Assembly: GCA_027972325.1 (NCBI GenBank)
Contig: JAPMOS010000117.1
Span: forward strand, 1-64,000
DNA from: Paratrimastix pyriformis
Taxonomy: Eukaryota > Preaxostyla > Paratrimastigidae
DNA length: 64,000 bases
Direction: 5' to 3'
Made by a program: the position numbers and the translations under genes
Notes under the pieces: generated by a model
What the model saw: the letters and a program-made list of their open reading frames with translations, nothing else
Databases searched by the model: none
What the model was told of the DNA's origin: nothing
Part shown: one piece after another, positions 32,695 to 43,305 of the stretch
Layout of the letters: each line of letters begins with the position of its first letter
How positions within the stretch are numbered: position 1 is the first letter of the stretch

Positions 32695-35670
32695 ATGGAT
32701 CTCCTCGAGGCTGCATTGCGCTCGGAAATGCACAAATTAGCGCTGGAAATGCCCATTTCAACCGATCCCTTGCAAAACCCCTTGGACCCTCGGATCATGG
32801 AGTTGATGGAAGAAGCAGTGACGGAAAAGACGCGGCGATTCGAAGCTGTCTGTTACATGATTCAGTCAATTGATCCACGTATTCCACCACGGGGTCAGGA
32901 TCTGGCTCAAGCTCGTGAGACCGTATACTCGGTGGCCACGCGCCAGCAGTCCGAGCGCCTCTGTCTGGAGGGGGTCATCTGCAGGCTGGAGCAAGAGAAG
33001 GAGGCCGCCACAGCCGTGCTGCACCAGAGCCTGGCAGCGGCCCAGGAAGGACTGGCCGCCCAGCAGGCCGAGCGAGCCAGGGCCCAGGCCGAGCTGGCCC
33101 GGCTCCGCTCGCAAGCGATCGAGCAACCTCCTTTCTCGCGGCCTGAGCTCCCCGCTCTCCCGGAGGATCTCAACCAGCTACTGATCCAGTTGGAGCAGGA
33201 AATCCTCGCCCGGGCCGCCACTCGGACCGCCCAGCAGGTCAGCGCCGCCGAGGAGCAGCGCGCCCTGTCCGATGCCCGCCGCGCTGTCGCCGAGCAGGAG
33301 CTGGCATCATTGCGTGGGCTCCTCCTGGCCCGCGAGGCCGAGGGGCACCAGTGGGCAGTCCTGCATGAGGAGCATTGCCTTGGGTGGACTGCGCTGAAGC
33401 ACCAGGTCGCCCTGGAGCGCGATGCTCATCTCCACACGCAGGCCGTCCTGGCCAGCCGCCAGCACGACCTCGAAGAAGCCCACTTGCTGGCGGATTCCCA
33501 AACGGCGATGGCCCAGAAGGAGGCCCAGGCTCACGAGTGCACCCAACGGCAGGCCGCCGCCGACATGGCCGCATATGAGCATGACCGGGCCCTGTGGCTG
33601 GCCAGCGGCGAGGAGGCAGCTGGGCATCTGCAAGTCCTTCAAACGGAACTTGACGCCCAGCAGAGGCGCGTGCAGACTCTCGAAGAGCTTTTGGAGTCGC
33701 AGCAGCGGCTCTCTGTCGGAGCCTTGATGGCCCACGAGTCCCGCGATCCCTCAGCCGAGCCCGAGAGCGGCCAGGCCGCTCTCCCGGAGGCCGAGTTGGT
33801 TTGTCAACGAGGGGGCTCTCGTGAATTGCGTGCTGACACTCTGACTGATTGGTGGGCCAGGCTCTTCTGGAACAGGGCCACCACTACGAGGAGCACCTCG
33901 GGCGCGTGTTGTCCTCGGCCCAGCAGGCCATCGACGAGCAGTGGGAGCGGGTGACGCGCCAATTGGTCCGGACTTCGCTCGCTCCCCTCCTCCCTTGGGC
34001 CAGCTTGCCGCTCATGCTGCCCGCCTCTTTCATCGCCAGGCCACATGGCAGGCCCAAGTCGAGGAGACACGCGCCGCCGATTGGAAACGCTGGGGGGCGG
34101 CCCTGACTCAGGCCGAGACACGCCGGGAGCAGCAGGCACGCCAATGCGCACGCTTGGACAAGGAGGTGGAGTTCCTACGGGCCTCGCGACACCAAGGGTC
34201 CGCATGATTCTCTTGGGCGTTCTTTTTCATGCGTGAACCTGCTCGATCTTTGAGCCCTGATCAGCCCCGACTCTGGTTGCCTAATGTTCATGAAGCAATT
34301 CCTGCAGGCTCCTCGAGGCTGAGCTTGCCCGTCTCCGGCTGCAGCGCGCCCAAACGGAAATTCAACTCCTTCAGCAGCAGGTCGCCCAACTGGGGGGCGT
34401 CCCACGCGCAGTCCCCTCCACATGTCATCCCTCCCCACCGGCTGGCTCTCAGCTGCCTGGTCCGCCCCCTGTCCCGCCCCCGCCGGCGGCGCAACTCGGT
34501 CAAGACGGCGACCCGAGTGATGCCGTTCCCGATGCGGAATGCGCGGCGCCCCCACCCATTGAACTTCCCCTTCCACTGCCGCTGCCCCCACTGCCCCCGC
34601 GGCCCCTCGTGGCGCTCGCCGCCCCGCCCCTCCCGCCCTCACTGCTCCCGGCGGCCTACTTGGCGGCCTTGCGGCATCCGCTGGGCCTGGCCCAGCCGGC
34701 TGGCGATCCGCGGACTCCGGGCCGCTCGGGAGCCAACGAGGGGGAACTGAGCTGCCCGCCCCACTCCCCGCAGCCCTCCCCGCGCGACATGGTCGTCGCC
34801 CCGGTGACTCCGCCGCCTCCTGACGTTCCTCCCACCGCCGCTGCCGACCCCTCGGCCCCAATGGGAACTGAATGCCACTCGCCTTCCTCCCCGGATCTTT
34901 CCTCGGCGTCCCCCTCCCCCGATCGCACCCCGCCACCCGCCCAGGAGCCACCACCCCTGCCGAGGCCCCAGCCCCCGGAGAGGGACTCCCAAACTCTCGC
35001 ACCCCTCCTCGGTGCCTCCCTGGCTGCTCTTGTCAGTCTCCTCCAGGAGCGCCGCAAACAAGCCCCAGTCGACGCCGCACAGCCGCCAGCGGCCACTTCC
35101 GGCCACGCGGTGTCAGACGAAACAGCAGCACCAGAGGGCAGTCCGGCACCGCTCCCATGTACCCCCAACGTCTTATCTCACCCAAGCCCTGCGGGATGCG
35201 GGCACCCCGTCGAGGCCACGACGTCCCCCGGAGACGGCGGCACAGGGGAGTTCGGCTCCCCGCCCACAGCCCGCTCTTTTTCGCCCCCCCTGACGGCCGG
35301 CTTGCCCGATGAGCCCCCTGAGGTCTGCCCCGTGGACGGTCGTGAGAGCCGGTCCTCATCCGCGCCTGTGTTCGCCCGTAGCTCTCCCTCCGGGACATCG
35401 AGACCTCGACCCGGCAGCTCGAATCGATGCTCCTCCAACGAGCCCTCGGAGGCGACCCGGCTGAGATCGCGGTCTGACGCCCGTTCTTGTCGTCTTTGCC
35501 ACGCGGGGGGTTGATCGGCCTCACCCTCACACTCCTCACCCCACCAGGCGGCCGAGTCGGCACTTGGAGGTCCCTCCCTGGTCGACTCGATTCGCTCCGA
35601 CCCCGAGGAGTGCCGAGCCATCGCCGAGGAGTACGCCGCCCAAGGGATCCAGTTCCCATTGCAAATCTGA
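32695..35670 (+). CDS. Coiled-coil protein with Pro-rich C-terminal half
   Basis: Six exons with frame-consistent joins: ?-33798, 33861-33965, 34004-34197, 34308-35322, 35382-35471, 35548-35670, stop TGA at 35668-35670. The N-terminus (MDLLEAALRSEMHKLALEMP at 32695) leads into a long heptad-rich coil of about 350 residues (LEQEKEAATAVLHQSLAAAQ, ARAQAELARLRSQ, then LFHRQATWQAQVEETRAAD). This is followed by LLEAELARLRLQRAQTEIQL, about 300 residues rich in Pro/Ala/Ser, and a short C-terminal helical part (LSLRDIETSTRQLESMLLQR; CRAIAEEYAAQGIQFPLQI). Introns are 38-110 bp. The ATG at 32473 is an upstream alternative giving an Arg/Ser-rich extension (RFRSRSQPHS). Dimeric and probably cytoskeletal by its coil and neighbours, but I do not recognise the family. 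Confidence 0.7.
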
Positions 35671-35834
35671 ATATCAACATTCTCTTTGGCTGGGTGGATG
35701 TGGTGTACAGAAAAAAACACTGCCGGATTGGCAGTGTGTGAGCGTCTGAGCATATTGCGGGGGGAAGGGGGGGAGGGGGGCACGCGCCGTCAAATCCAAG
35801 CATGTCCAACAGCAATTCGCCATCACGTTTGCCA

Positions 35835-38458
35835 TCACGTTTGAATGAGAGGGGGGGATCCAGAGTCAATGGGTGGCGGGTCGTTGTCGTGTGGCGGCGA
35901 GCTGGCTCGATGAGGGGCCATTTGTAGTGGAGGCGCTTCAAACTCGGGGGCGTATTCTTCTTTGACGGGGACGCCAGCAGGCGACACGGGCATCTCTTGC
36001 TCGACGGAGGGCACCCCGTCGTCCGTCTCTGGGTCACCAGCAGCGGAAACTGGCGATGGGGAGGGCTGCTCGCGGAGGGGGCCACCGTCCGCCTCGTCGA
36101 TCGGAGGGGGAGGCGTTTGGTCGGGGTCGGTCGCGGCCGAGAGACCGGCGGGGAAAACCGCACCGGCGTCAAGGCCATCAGGCCTGGATTCGAGCAGGGC
36201 GTCATCTTCTTCGAGGCCGATCCCCGCATCTGGGAGATGAGAGCCAAGATCAGGAATCGAGACGGAGTGCGACGGAGGGAGGAGCCGAAGGATGGAGGGA
36301 GGGGACGACCATCGCACAGCTTCGCCCGGCGGGCCACCTGCCCTGCAATGGCAACCAGGTTCTTGCGCACATCCTCCAAGTAGCTCAGTACGCGCAGCGA
36401 ATTTGGTGCGGGCTGGATGTGTGTGTGTGTGTGTGTGGGGGGCAGTCGACGAAAAGTGAGTCGCAATTATTCTGGGCGCTCGAATCCCGTTCATCACAAT
36501 CAATCAATGTCATCAAATGCGGGGAAGAGAGACGCGGAACAGACCTCCCGTTTGCCGGGAGCGGCCGCCTCAGCCCTCCGGAGGGCGCCCTGGAGCCTCT
36601 GGATCTCCTGCCGCAGCCCAACGTTCTCACGGCGGGCACGGGCAAGCAGCTCGCGCAGGTCATTCACCGACAGTCTGGGGTGATGGTGTGGGAGAGGTTG
36701 AGGGAAAGAAGCGGATAGAGGGATGAGCACAACAAACAAAAAACGGGAGGCAAACTCGTGGTCTTCGTCTATGCATCACAGTGCTGGTGTATGAGCGGCT
36801 GATCCGGGACATGGCATGCAGACCGGTCAGCATTTGGCAGAGCAGCCGGGTATGGTGATGTCGACGAGGTCCCGGCGAGCCGATCGGGGCAGGCCTGTGA
36901 GACTCCGCACAGATCCGGTGGCAGGGTTCGAGCAGAGGAGAAAGTTGAGCCGCCCGATCCGATAAGGTGTTGGAGCGGGAGGGGAGAGGAGAAGACAGAC
37001 GGGAGGCGCTCCTTCCGGGGTGACCGAACCTGCCCTCCTGGTTCGCCCCGTCGATCCGAGCAGTGCGGTCACGGTGCCGCTCACTTCACGAGCGTGGGCG
37101 CGCTGGAAAAGGGTGAAAAGAGGCCATCTTATGAGCGTCATGTGCTCTGAATTCTGTGTCGGGGATGTTTTGGCACAACATGTGTGTGTGTCGAATAAAG
37201 AAGGAACGAAGTACCGGGGAAACAAACAAAAAACAGAGAGGTAGAAGAGACAGCACGAATGTCACTGCAGCCGTGGGCGAAGGAATCCCCTGTGGAGGGC
37301 GTTTGATAGGCTCGTTAGGGAGAGGACGGACCTGCCGTGTGTGTGTGTGTGAGTAAAGAAGGAAAGGAGGAACGGAAAAACAAAAACCAGAGAGGTAGAA
37401 GAGACAGCACGAATGCCACTGCACCCGTGGGCGAAGGAATCCCTGTGGAGGTTTGTGTGTGTGGGGGAGGGAGGGAGGGGGAGGGAGGAGGAGGGGGGGG
37501 GGGGGGGGGGGGGGGGACGGACCTGAGCAGGACCGGCGGCTCCCAGCGGGGGCAGATATGGCGGAGAGCCTGGCTGCTGCTGTTGGTGCTGTTGGCGAAG
37601 CTGGTGACTCTGGACGGCAACTAACTCGGAGGTGAGAGCGTCCTTCTCCCGCTCGTACTGCAACACAGTCTGTGCCTGCTCGGTCTTGAGCGAATCCACG
37701 CGCCGTTGACTGGTGCGTGATGGGAGTAAAATGAGCAGGGTTCGGCCACTCCAACGCACCCCACTGTCATACTTTCTTCCCCGTGAACGGACGAAGTTGT
37801 GAGGGATTGTCGCAAACCCTCCGCTTGGGTGAGAGCCGCCTGGAGCTGGAGCTGGAGCTGCGCGTGTTGTTTGTCGGAATTCTGTGGGGCGAGCGGCAAA
37901 ACGGGGGAGTGAAGGGCGAAGTGTGGTCCAATCTCTGACCTCACGGTCGCGTTGGGCCGCCCGGAGAGTCTCCGTCAATGTGCGGTTTTCCTCTTTTCTG
38001 GTTGGAAAGGCAAGGAGCGAACGATCATGTTGGTCCGGGCTCGCGAGGGGAGGGACAGACAGCTCGCTGGTCGCCCGCATCAGCCGGTCGAGGCGGCCTT
38101 CAAGTCGGAGACGATCGTTCTCCCACGTGGCTTCAATGTTTTTGGCAGCCACGGTCCGGGTTCGGTCGACGGACATTTGACTTTTTGCCTCCTGCAGCTC
38201 GGCACGCAGGCGCCCCGATGTGGCACGTTCGGCGTCCAGTTGGGCCCGCAGCCGCCCAACCTGGGTGGAATCGGGAGCATCTGTCGGTCGAGATAATTGG
38301 ACAATCCGTTCATCTGCAGCAGCCAAAGCTGATTTCGCTTCGGTCAAAGAGACAGAGAGTTGTTTATTGGCGCGCTTCAGCCGCTCGATGGTTTGCACTT
38401 GAAGAATAAGCTGGTGCGCCTCTTTGGGCAGTCGAATTTGGTCAGGGTCCTCAATCAT
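35835..38458 (-). CDS. Coiled-coil protein with acidic C-terminus
   Basis: ATG at 38456-38458 gives MIEDPDQIRLPKEAHQLIL and then a long coil (IERLKRANKQLSVSLTEAK, RLRAQLDAERATSGRLRAEL). Exons 37940-38458, 37793-37881 and 37523-37709 join in frame (265 codons) and run through AQLQLQLQAALTQAEGLRQS and LKTEQAQTVLQYEREKDAL to a Gln-rich stretch. Later exons: 37030-37102 (RAHAREVSGTVTALLGST), at least one unresolved exon, 36545-36674 (LSVNDLRELLARARRENVGL, RQEIQRLQGALRRAEAA), about 36.31-36.38 kb (YLEDVRKNLVAIAGQVARRA) and 35835-36229, an acidic, Pro-rich tail ending SGSPPLIQT. The stop is 165 bp from the stop of the convergent coiled-coil gene. I do not recognise the family; centrosomal or basal-body roles are possible. 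Confidence 0.65.
37195..37440 (-). repeat. Repeated intron module (introner-like), two tandem copies
   Basis: In an intron of the minus-strand coiled-coil gene. Copy 1 (about 37195-37305) and copy 2 (about 37345-37440) share, on the plus strand, ACAAAAACCAGAGAGGTAGA, AGAGACAGCACGAATG, CACTGCA and CGTGGGCGAAGGAATCCC, each preceded by a (GT)n run and AATAAAG/GTAAAGAAGGAA. On the sense strand they read as a pyrimidine-rich tract with CTGTCTCTTCTACCTCTCTG. A third copy lies in the Sfi1-repeat gene at 54255-54310. Confidence 0.75.
37493..37516. repeat. 24-nt G:C homopolymer right after a 5' splice site
   Basis: G24 on the plus strand; on the sense strand of the coiled-coil gene it is C24 beginning at intron position 7, directly after CAG|GTCCGT (exon end at 37523). 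The tract continues into a CCCTCC-rich stretch and (CA)n. Confidence 0.9.
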
Positions 38459-39118
38459 GGACCTGTCGCAATGTTGTGAATGGCGAGGGTGGGGAAGGTG
38501 TCGTCTTGACCACAAACGGTTGCCGGGAGCACAGTAATAAGAACCCACCCAGTTCAAATTCAAGTCAATTCAAGACGCGCCGTCGCGGAAACGAAGACGT
38601 GACTGAATGCAGTGTTCACTCGTCCCAATTTTTGACCCCGGTCCCAAGCGAAGGGCATCGACGCACCTCGAGTCAGTCATTTCGCCGCCAGGTAGACACC
38701 GATTTTGGGACTGGGGGACTCTCAAGTGAGGCCAAGAGTGGGCGTTCCGCACCACTTACCACTCGCCCGGGAAACCACAATATGTTTTGTTCCTCGCAGG
38801 CATCCTCATCAATGATTGTCCACCACCAAGCTTTCTGCCCCTGTGTGCGGGTGTAGATCTGGCATCCTCATCCTCACTCGGTGTGAGAACAACGGATCTC
38901 GGAGTCTGCGGGTGGGATTCTCATTGGGTGGTGGGGCTTTCTGTCCTTGCTCATCCGTTTCGCTCCAACTGAGTCCCTCCCTCATGCCGAAACAGGCATG
39001 CTCTCCGTTTCGGGAAAGGCTATGCAGCACAATTCCTCTTCCTCGCGTTCCTCTTCGAACCGAGCAAATTTGAAAAAGACAGAACATTTACAGCTCGCCG
39101 GTTGAATCGGAAGACGTG
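38459..39118. other. Interval between the coiled-coil gene start and the RBX1 3' end
   Basis: 660 bp that must hold the promoter of the coiled-coil gene and the 3' end of RBX1. It has AATTCAAGTCAATTCAAGAC (near 38560) and no long frame with a recognisable motif. No RNA gene noted. Confidence 0.5.
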
Positions 39119-39469
39119 CTAATGTAGAATTCCGACACTTTGGTATTCCCATGTGGTGTTGTCGATGGGGCAACACTCGCGTGTCTTGAGCCATTTTCGG
39201 ATGCAATGGAAATGATATGCTGTTGGAAAAGATTGAACAAACAAAGGAGGAAATCAAGAGGAACACAGACGATGCATACACGTTCCCCAAGCTATTTTGC
39301 ATTCATCAGCAGCGGCCGGCGAAGCGAGACACTCGACACAAGGTTCCACTAATTGATTCCGGCAGATGGCACAAACATCCTGTCCGTCGAATTTCCAGGA
39401 CGCAACGGCCCGAACTTTTTTCAAAACAATCTCCCCAGGCGCCAAGGCCTGCGTCGGGGACTGAGACAT
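39119..39469 (-). CDS. RBX1: RING-box protein 1, catalytic subunit of cullin-RING ligases
   Basis: RBX1 binds the cullin C-terminal domain and recruits ubiquitin- or NEDD8-charged E2. Two exons, 39271-39469 and 39119-39219, joined across a 51-bp intron (GTCTGT...CAACAG), give 99 residues against 108 in human. The start is the ATG at 39467-39469 ([19 protein letters not shown]); [20 protein letters not shown] is the beta-strand that inserts into the cullin plus the first RING cysteines. The remaining ligands are in [26 protein letters not shown] and [13 protein letters not shown]. All eight ligand positions of the RBX1-type RING-H2 domain can be seen, with the Asp of CPxD that separates RBX1 from RBX2. 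It lies head to head with CUL3. Confidence 0.95.
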
Positions 39470-39538
39470 AGCTTCAAACTCCCAAGAGGGTATAGAAATT
39501 ATCTTTCGATCCGCCCATTTTGTGTTTGGGCATCGTGG
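39470..39538. promoter_or_regulatory. 69-bp bidirectional promoter/5' leader of RBX1 and CUL3
   Basis: Only 69 bp separate the two start codons, so both 5' leaders and the core promoter elements must fit here or overlap the coding regions. The stretch is AT-richer than its flanks (TATAGAAATTATCTTTCGAT at 39491-39510). Co-expression of the two partners is expected from the arrangement. Confidence 0.7.
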
Positions 39539-42500
39539 ATGGAGAAAAGGGGTCCTCTCCCCGCTATTCCGCGCGAATATGAAAGTGAATTTCGCGAGCT
39601 TTCCTCAGAGCTCGATTCAGGGCTCCAAATGCTCTCAATTGCAGTTCTTGAACATTCAATGTTCTCCATCCCACTCCCGCAACTCTACTCGAAGGTTTTC
39701 TACATCTGTTGGTTTGTGATGTTTCTCCCAGGTTTTTCAAACTCCTTTCAGCGAATTGGGCGGGGCAGCTCACATGCATCGAAAATTCGAGGAGACCCTC
39801 ACATCTTTCTGCCAGGAATCACTCCTTCCGGGAGTTAAAAGCGCGCCTCCAGAAACTCTATTGGAACGGCTTCATTCCTCTTGGGCTCTGTTCATGGTTT
39901 TCAGCAACATGCTCAAGAATTGCTTTGCTTACGTTGATCGGTTTTATACACTTCCCACCCTGGCCAGCAGGAAGCAAAAGCCCCCTCCGACTCTCACTGA
40001 GGTTATCTCTTCTTATCCGCCATCATTCGACCTCACCGCCTCCCCCAGCTTTCCGCCTCGATCTTTCGAACCTACCTCTTCGACCACATCAAACCGCGGG
40101 TGCTCGAGATGTTACTCCGGGAGATCTCCAACGAGCGCCGGGGAATCCCCTTCGATCGAAACTCGATCAAAGCCGGTGTGGAGGTCGGCCATCCTCCCTG
40201 TCTCCCTCTCGCACTCCCACCACACCGACATGCACGCATGATGGACGTCGTCTCGGCTTCTGTTAGGTCTTTATGGCCAGCGACCCGACGTTGGGCGTCT
40301 ATCGGCGCGAATTCGAGGCTCCGTTTCTCGACGATGTGAGCGCCTTCTACAGGACCTGGAGCGAGACCGCCCTCGAGACCAACACCGCCGTGGCATATCT
40401 CAAGGCTGTCTGTTGGCGGGCCCTGGGTGTGGCGACGAGTCCCTCGTTCTGTTTTCTGTTCTCTTCTGGGCTCCCTTGGCCGGTAGTGCGATCGGCTGAT
40501 CGAAGGCGAGCTCGACCGTGTGACTTTTTATACCCACGGGTCGGACAGCCCCCGCCGCGTGGCCGACATTCTCAACACAGAACTCCTGACCCGGCACCTG
40601 CACCGGATCCTGGAAATGGAGAACGGCGGGGTGGTGGCCCTTCTGCGGGCTCCGCCCGAGACCAGCAAAGGCGATCTGGGCATCATTTACGGACTCCTTC
40701 AGCGGCTCCCGGAGGCTGATGGGCTGGGCCCGCTCTCCAAAGCCTTTAAGGAGCAGCTGACCCGCCAGGGGCTCGAGATTATGCGCGACCAGGTCGGTCT
40801 CCCGCTTTCATGCGTGATGCAGACGTATCGTGTGGCGCTGATCTTGCCGCTCGCCCCAGGCTAAGATCACCAAGATGAGCGAGATGCGGGCGATGGTCGA
40901 GCGGTTGTTGGCCTTCAAGAATGCTTTCGGCGACATCGTAGCCACGTCCTTCCGGGGGAACAAGGCTTTCTTCAAGGCCATGGCTGAGGTCTTCATGTTG
41001 CCGACCGCCTGCATGTCCCATTTTCGGAGAGAGTCGCGAGCACTCGATGACCCGTTTTGTGCACACCCCGCAGGCCTTCACAGAGTTCGTGAACAACGAA
41101 GGCCGCAAGAATCGCACGGCCGAGTTGCTGTCTGCCTATTTGCACGACTGCCTTCGAGACGCCGACCACGCACACCACTCGGAGGACAGCCTGGATGTCT
41201 GTTTCCCACCGCTCTGTCATCTCCATACCTTTGCACCATCACCTCCCGGCCCTCCCCTCATTGTCGCCACATCTCTCCCCGCCTCACTCCATTCAGAAAC
41301 TGTTCGCGGATGTGATCGACCTTCTGCACTACGTGGTCGACCGGGACATCTTCCGGGAGCACTACCGGATGCAGCTTTCCAAGCGACTTCTGATGAGCAA
41401 CGAGCTCAACGAGGCGGCCGAGCAGAGCTTCCTCGTCAAGCTCAAGGTCAGTCGCCCAACGCCGAAGATCCTGACGCGGCCGGACATTCCCTGCTCGTCT
41501 TTTCTTGACCATACGGCTCTTATGCTCATGCAGGCCGCCTTCGGGCTCGCCGACACGCACGCCATGGAGGGCATGATGAAGGACTACGCGGTGGCCACCG
41601 ACATGCAGGCGGACTTTGTGCGGTACGCATCGACGAGTCCCGCCAACGCGCTCAAGATTCCGCTCTCTGTCAGGGTCCGTTGGGGGATCCTCAAGCTCGC
41701 AGCGCAGGGATGGAAGGATGATCATGGGCGAGCGATGTGTGGTCAAGTGGATCATCAGGCCCGCGCCTCGTTGCCACCCCACCCGCCTAGGTGCTAGCCC
41801 AGGCCTTCTGGCCGAGTTACCTGGCGCCCGAGGTGACCCTCCCGCCCGTCCTGGCCGAGTGTCTCGACGTGTTTCGACGGTACTACTGCGAGTGCAAGTC
41901 CAATCGGGTCATCGTCTGGATCCACAGCCACTCGACCGCCACTGTGCAAAGTCTGTTCCGTCGCCTGAGCTGCGCCGTCAGCCTCCGCGCAATCGGCGCG
42001 CGTCGGATCCCGTCTCGTCTCGCCCTGCCCACTCACGCCGTGTCCGCTGCCCATTCGTTTCCTGCGCACTCTAGTTCAATTCACCGGCCGGCTGGTCGAA
42101 TGCTCCATGTCCCTCTACCAGGCCCTGGTGCTCCTCTGCTTCACCACCCAGGCTGCCCTGACTCAGCGCTACGCGCCCCTCCCCCCCGAAGCCCTCGTCT
42201 CGGCCCTATCCACTCCAGTTTCGAGCGCGCCTTCCCCTGCACGTCAGCGCTCCCTGACGCCCTCCCCCACCCCGTCGTCGGCAGCATCCACCCCCTTGCC
42301 GCCACCCCTCGGCTCGCCCTCTGTCGGCGAGTCTGCTCTCTCTCCGGCGCGGCCCGCCTCGCCTTCCATCGATCCTCCGCATGCTCCGTCCGTCCCTGCC
42401 ACGGCAGCGGCCGTCGCAGCAGAAGACGCCGAAGGGGAGGCGGGGACTCCGGTTGTCCGCACTGAGCTTCCTCCGCCCCGCTTTGCGCTACCCGTGCTGA

Positions 42501-43305
42501 CGCCTCTGGCTTGCGCCCGGCAAACCAAGATCCCGCTCAAGGAGGTCCAGCGCTGTCTGATGTCGCTTGCATCGCCGCTGCGGCCCGTTCTCCTGAAAAC
42601 GGGTCTGTGTGTGTGTGTGGAGGGGGGAGGGGGGGAGGGGGAGGGGGGAGGGGGGGGGGGGAAGGGGGAGGGGGGGAAGGGGGGGAAGGGGGGAGGGAAG
42701 GGGGGAGGGAAGGGGGAGGGAAGGGGGAGGGGGGGGGGAGGGAAGGGGGGGAGGGAAGGGGGGGAGGGGCGGGGGGGGAGGGAGGGGGGGAGGGGGGAGG
42801 GGGGAGGGGGAGGGGGATGAAGGCATGTTTTCACCTGCTGTGGTGTGAGTCGTTTCGCGTCGCTCATTCCCTCCCGTTTCTGTCCAGGGAGCCCGACCGA
42901 TTGCTCGGAGAAGGACGAGTTCACGTTGAACGTGGACCACAACTGGGGGCCCGGCACGGGCAAGAAGGTGATCCGATTGGCATCGGACCACACCCGGTTG
43001 AAGGAGGAAGAGCAGGCGAGCATCCCCGGCTTGGTGGAGGCCGACAGAAAGTGGATATTGCAGGCAACGATGGCCAGGCTCATGAAAAGCCGAAGGCAGC
43101 TCACTTTTGTACAGCTCAGCAGTGAGTTACTTTCGGATGTGAAACTCTTCCGTCCCGATCCGCGGACAATCAAGGAGGCCCTTCAGAAATTGATCAACAG
43201 CGGTGTGTTGGAGCGCGATGCGGAGGATTCAAATATCATCAAGTATGGTCTGTGGTGTTCAGTTCAGCCAATGATCCTTTGTTTCCACTTCACACAGTTG
43301 CCTAA
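39539..43305 (+). CDS. CUL3: Cullin-3, scaffold of BTB-cullin-RING ubiquitin ligases
   Basis: Thirteen exons: 39539-39694, 39732-40001, 40049-40183, 40267-40407, 40487-40792, 40860-40988, 41074-41196, 41297-41446, 41534-41674, 41791-41950, 42075-42602, 42888-43247, 43298-43305. They sum to 2607 nt (868 residues) and end in the universal cullin terminus Y-V-A; the last exon codes only eight bases. CUL3-type landmarks: YRREFEAPFLDDVSAFYRTW; GELDRVTFYTHGSDSPRRVA; RHLHRILEMENGGVVALLR; LLHYVVDRDIFREHYRMQLS then KRLLMSNELNEAAEQSFL; VLAQAFWPSYLAPEV. The NEDD8 site is the Lys in ATMARLMKSRRQL (about residue 813), and the final winged helix reads ELLSDVKLFRPDPRTIKEAL. A Pro/Ser/Ala-rich insert of about 100 residues (about 612-710) splits the helix region before KIPLKEVQRCLMSLA and explains the length (human 768). 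CUL3 is chosen over other cullins because the EMENSG-type and RVxHYL-type segments fit it best. Confidence 0.93.
42604..42815. repeat. G-rich tract in CUL3 intron 11
   Basis: After the donor GTCTGTGTGTGTGTGTG the 285-bp intron (42603-42887) is nearly pure G with single A or AA for about 190 bp, G-runs up to 12. Unlike the other tracts, G is on the sense strand, so the pre-mRNA itself could form G-quadruplexes. Confidence 0.9.

Noticed and set aside
31676-32761. Minus-strand Pro/Arg-rich ORF and plus-strand Ala/Gly/Arg ORF
   Set aside because: Both exist only because the GGCGGGC minisatellite lacks stops in several frames; no conserved motif.
39119-39469. RBX2/SAG instead of RBX1
   Set aside because: The final ligand is Asp in CCPIDN and the start has the ASWKFDG strand; RBX2 has Cys at that place and a different linker.
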